Shown piece after piece: positions 6,265-6,620 of a DNA stretch of 6,620 bases. The stretch's first letter is position 1; every line of letters begins with the position of its first letter. The stretch covers positions 1 through 6,620 of the forward strand of contig CACXDF010000232.1 of NCBI GenBank assembly GCA_902766325.1, written 5' to 3'. Position numbers and translations under genes: made by a program. The notes beneath the pieces are model-generated. The model worked only from the letters and a program-made list of their open reading frames with translations. It had not been told where the DNA came from and searched no databases. This stretch comes from an uncultured Eubacteriales bacterium (GTDB lineage Bacteria > Bacillota > Clostridia > Christensenellales > DTU072).

Positions 6265-6293
6265 TTGCAATTACAAAAGGAATCTGTTATTAT
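6265..6293 (+). promoter_or_regulatory. Extended -10 promoter of the tRNA cluster
   Basis: A -35 TTGCAA (6265-6270) and a -10 TATTAT (6288-6293) are 17 bp apart, with a TGN extension (6285-6287) directly before the -10. The start would be near 6300, giving a precursor leader of about 46 nt. That leader holds a 7-bp hairpin (TCGCAAA 6304-6310 with TTTGCGA 6319-6325) without a T-tract. I find no convincing terminator between the CobW-family stop (6228) and this promoter, so some readthrough is possible. Confidence 0.75.
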
Positions 6294-6345
6294 ATATGAG
6301 CAATCGCAAATGAATGCCTTTGCGAGCACCTTTATAAGTCTGTAT

Positions 6346-6420
6346 GCGGGAGTGGCTCAGTGGTAGAGCGTCGCCTTGCCAAGGCGAATGTCGCGGGTCC
6401 GAATCCCGTCTCCCGCTCCA
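6346..6420 (+). tRNA. tRNA-Gly(GCC)
   Basis: The full cloverleaf is present. The 7-bp acceptor stem GCGGGAG pairs with CTCCCGC, followed by discriminator T and an encoded CCA. The D-arm GCTC/GAGC has G18-G19 in its loop. The anticodon arm is CGCC.. with loop TTGCCAA (anticodon GCC at 6378-6380). The T-arm stem GCGGG/CCCGT closes the loop TCCGAAT. The oddity is C at position 55, where almost all tRNAs have T (modified to pseudouridine). Length is 75 nt. Confidence 0.97.
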
Positions 6421-6451
6421 AAAACAGTCTTATACAGAAGTAGGATGAGAT

Positions 6452-6525
6452 GGCACCATAGCCAAGTGGTAAGGCAGAGGTCTGCAACACCTTCACCTCC
6501 AGTCCGAATCTGGATGGTGCCTCCA
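6452..6525 (+). tRNA. tRNA-Cys(GCA)
   Basis: The acceptor stem GGCACCA pairs with TGGTGCC, followed by discriminator T (U73) and an encoded CCA; U73 is the known identity element for cysteine. The D-stem is GCC/GGC. The anticodon loop CTGCAAC has anticodon GCA at 6484-6486. The T-stem TCCAG/CTGGA closes loop TCCGAAT, again with C at position 55. It lies 31 nt after tRNA-Gly. Length is 74 nt. Confidence 0.97.
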
Positions 6526-6533
6526 AAACTCTC

Positions 6534-6620
6534 GCCGTTGTGGCGGAATAGGCAGACGCAAGGGACTTAAAATCCCTCGATAGCAATATCGTACCGGTTC
6601 GACCCCGGTCAACGGCACCA
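6534..6620 (+). tRNA. tRNA-Leu(UAA)
   Basis: A class II tRNA of 87 nt with a long variable arm (6579-6592). The acceptor stem GCCGTTG pairs with CAACGGC, followed by discriminator A and an encoded CCA at the last bases of the window. The anticodon loop CTTAAAA has anticodon TAA at 6568-6570. The T-loop TTCGACC has the normal T at position 55, unlike its two neighbours. It starts 8 nt after tRNA-Cys, so the three are one precursor; the cluster may continue beyond the window. Confidence 0.97.

Noticed and set aside
5176..6270. 364-codon minus-strand open frame opposite the CobW-family gene
   Set aside because: It is antisense to a gene with intact GTPase motifs; the product has no recognisable motif and a Phe-rich run that is only the complement of the poly-Glu codons.
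6254..6270. Two TTGCAA copies (6254-6259 and 6265-6270) that could form a hairpin or a repeat operator
   Set aside because: TTGCAA is self-complementary and the second copy is explained as the -35 element. No T-tract follows, so it is not a terminator for the CobW-family gene.
6231..6287. Inverted repeat ACAGATT (6231-6237) and AATCTGT (6281-6287) flanking the tRNA -35 region
   Set aside because: The 7-bp arms are 43 nt apart in AT-rich DNA, with no T-tract after the second arm, so it is neither a terminator nor a convincing operator.

Overview
The window looks like chromosomal DNA of a low-to-moderate GC Firmicutes-type bacterium, probably an uncultured, clostridia-like anaerobe. The signs are clean sigma-A promoters with 17-bp spacers, strong AGGAGG-type ribosome binding sites, simple hairpin-plus-T-tract terminators, CCA-encoding tRNA genes and a DUF2804 gene. 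The taxonomic call is inference; no rRNA or marker gene is present. I see no mobile element, CRISPR array or phage gene.

Layout. (1) Positions 1-2255, plus strand: the 3' end of a malate/L-lactate dehydrogenase-type (Ldh2 family) oxidoreductase. It is followed after 2 nt by a protein that joins a domain resembling the RNA polymerase alpha C-terminal domain (alpha-CTD) to WG-type repeats through an Asn/Lys/Glu-rich linker. After a further 33 nt comes a single-module classical AAA+ ATPase with an all-helical N-terminal region. A strong intrinsic terminator at 2281-2313 closes this apparent operon. (2) 2335-3568, plus: a monocistronic DUF2804 gene with its own promoter and strong ribosome binding site. 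(3) 3590-3621: a terminator shared with the convergent minus-strand gene. (4) 3620-4927, minus: a NodB-like polysaccharide deacetylase-family protein without a signal peptide. (5) 4928-5097: a compact divergent promoter region with one good promoter per direction, each with an inverted repeat over its -10 box. (6) 5098-6228, plus: a COG0523/CobW-type GTP-dependent metallochaperone. (7) 6265-6620, plus: a promoter and a tRNA-Gly(GCC), tRNA-Cys(GCA), tRNA-Leu(UAA) cluster, the same order as glyW-cysT-leuZ of E. coli.

How the genes may work together. The most intriguing unit is the alpha-CTD-like/WG-repeat protein next to the AAA+ ATPase. An adaptor with binding repeats beside a substrate-remodelling motor, on one transcript, suggests an adaptor-unfoldase pair; this is inference from domains and adjacency. 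The other genes look like independent transcription units. A second notable observation is that the tRNA-Gly and tRNA-Cys genes both carry C instead of the near-universal T at position 55 of the T-loop, whereas tRNA-Leu has the normal TTC.
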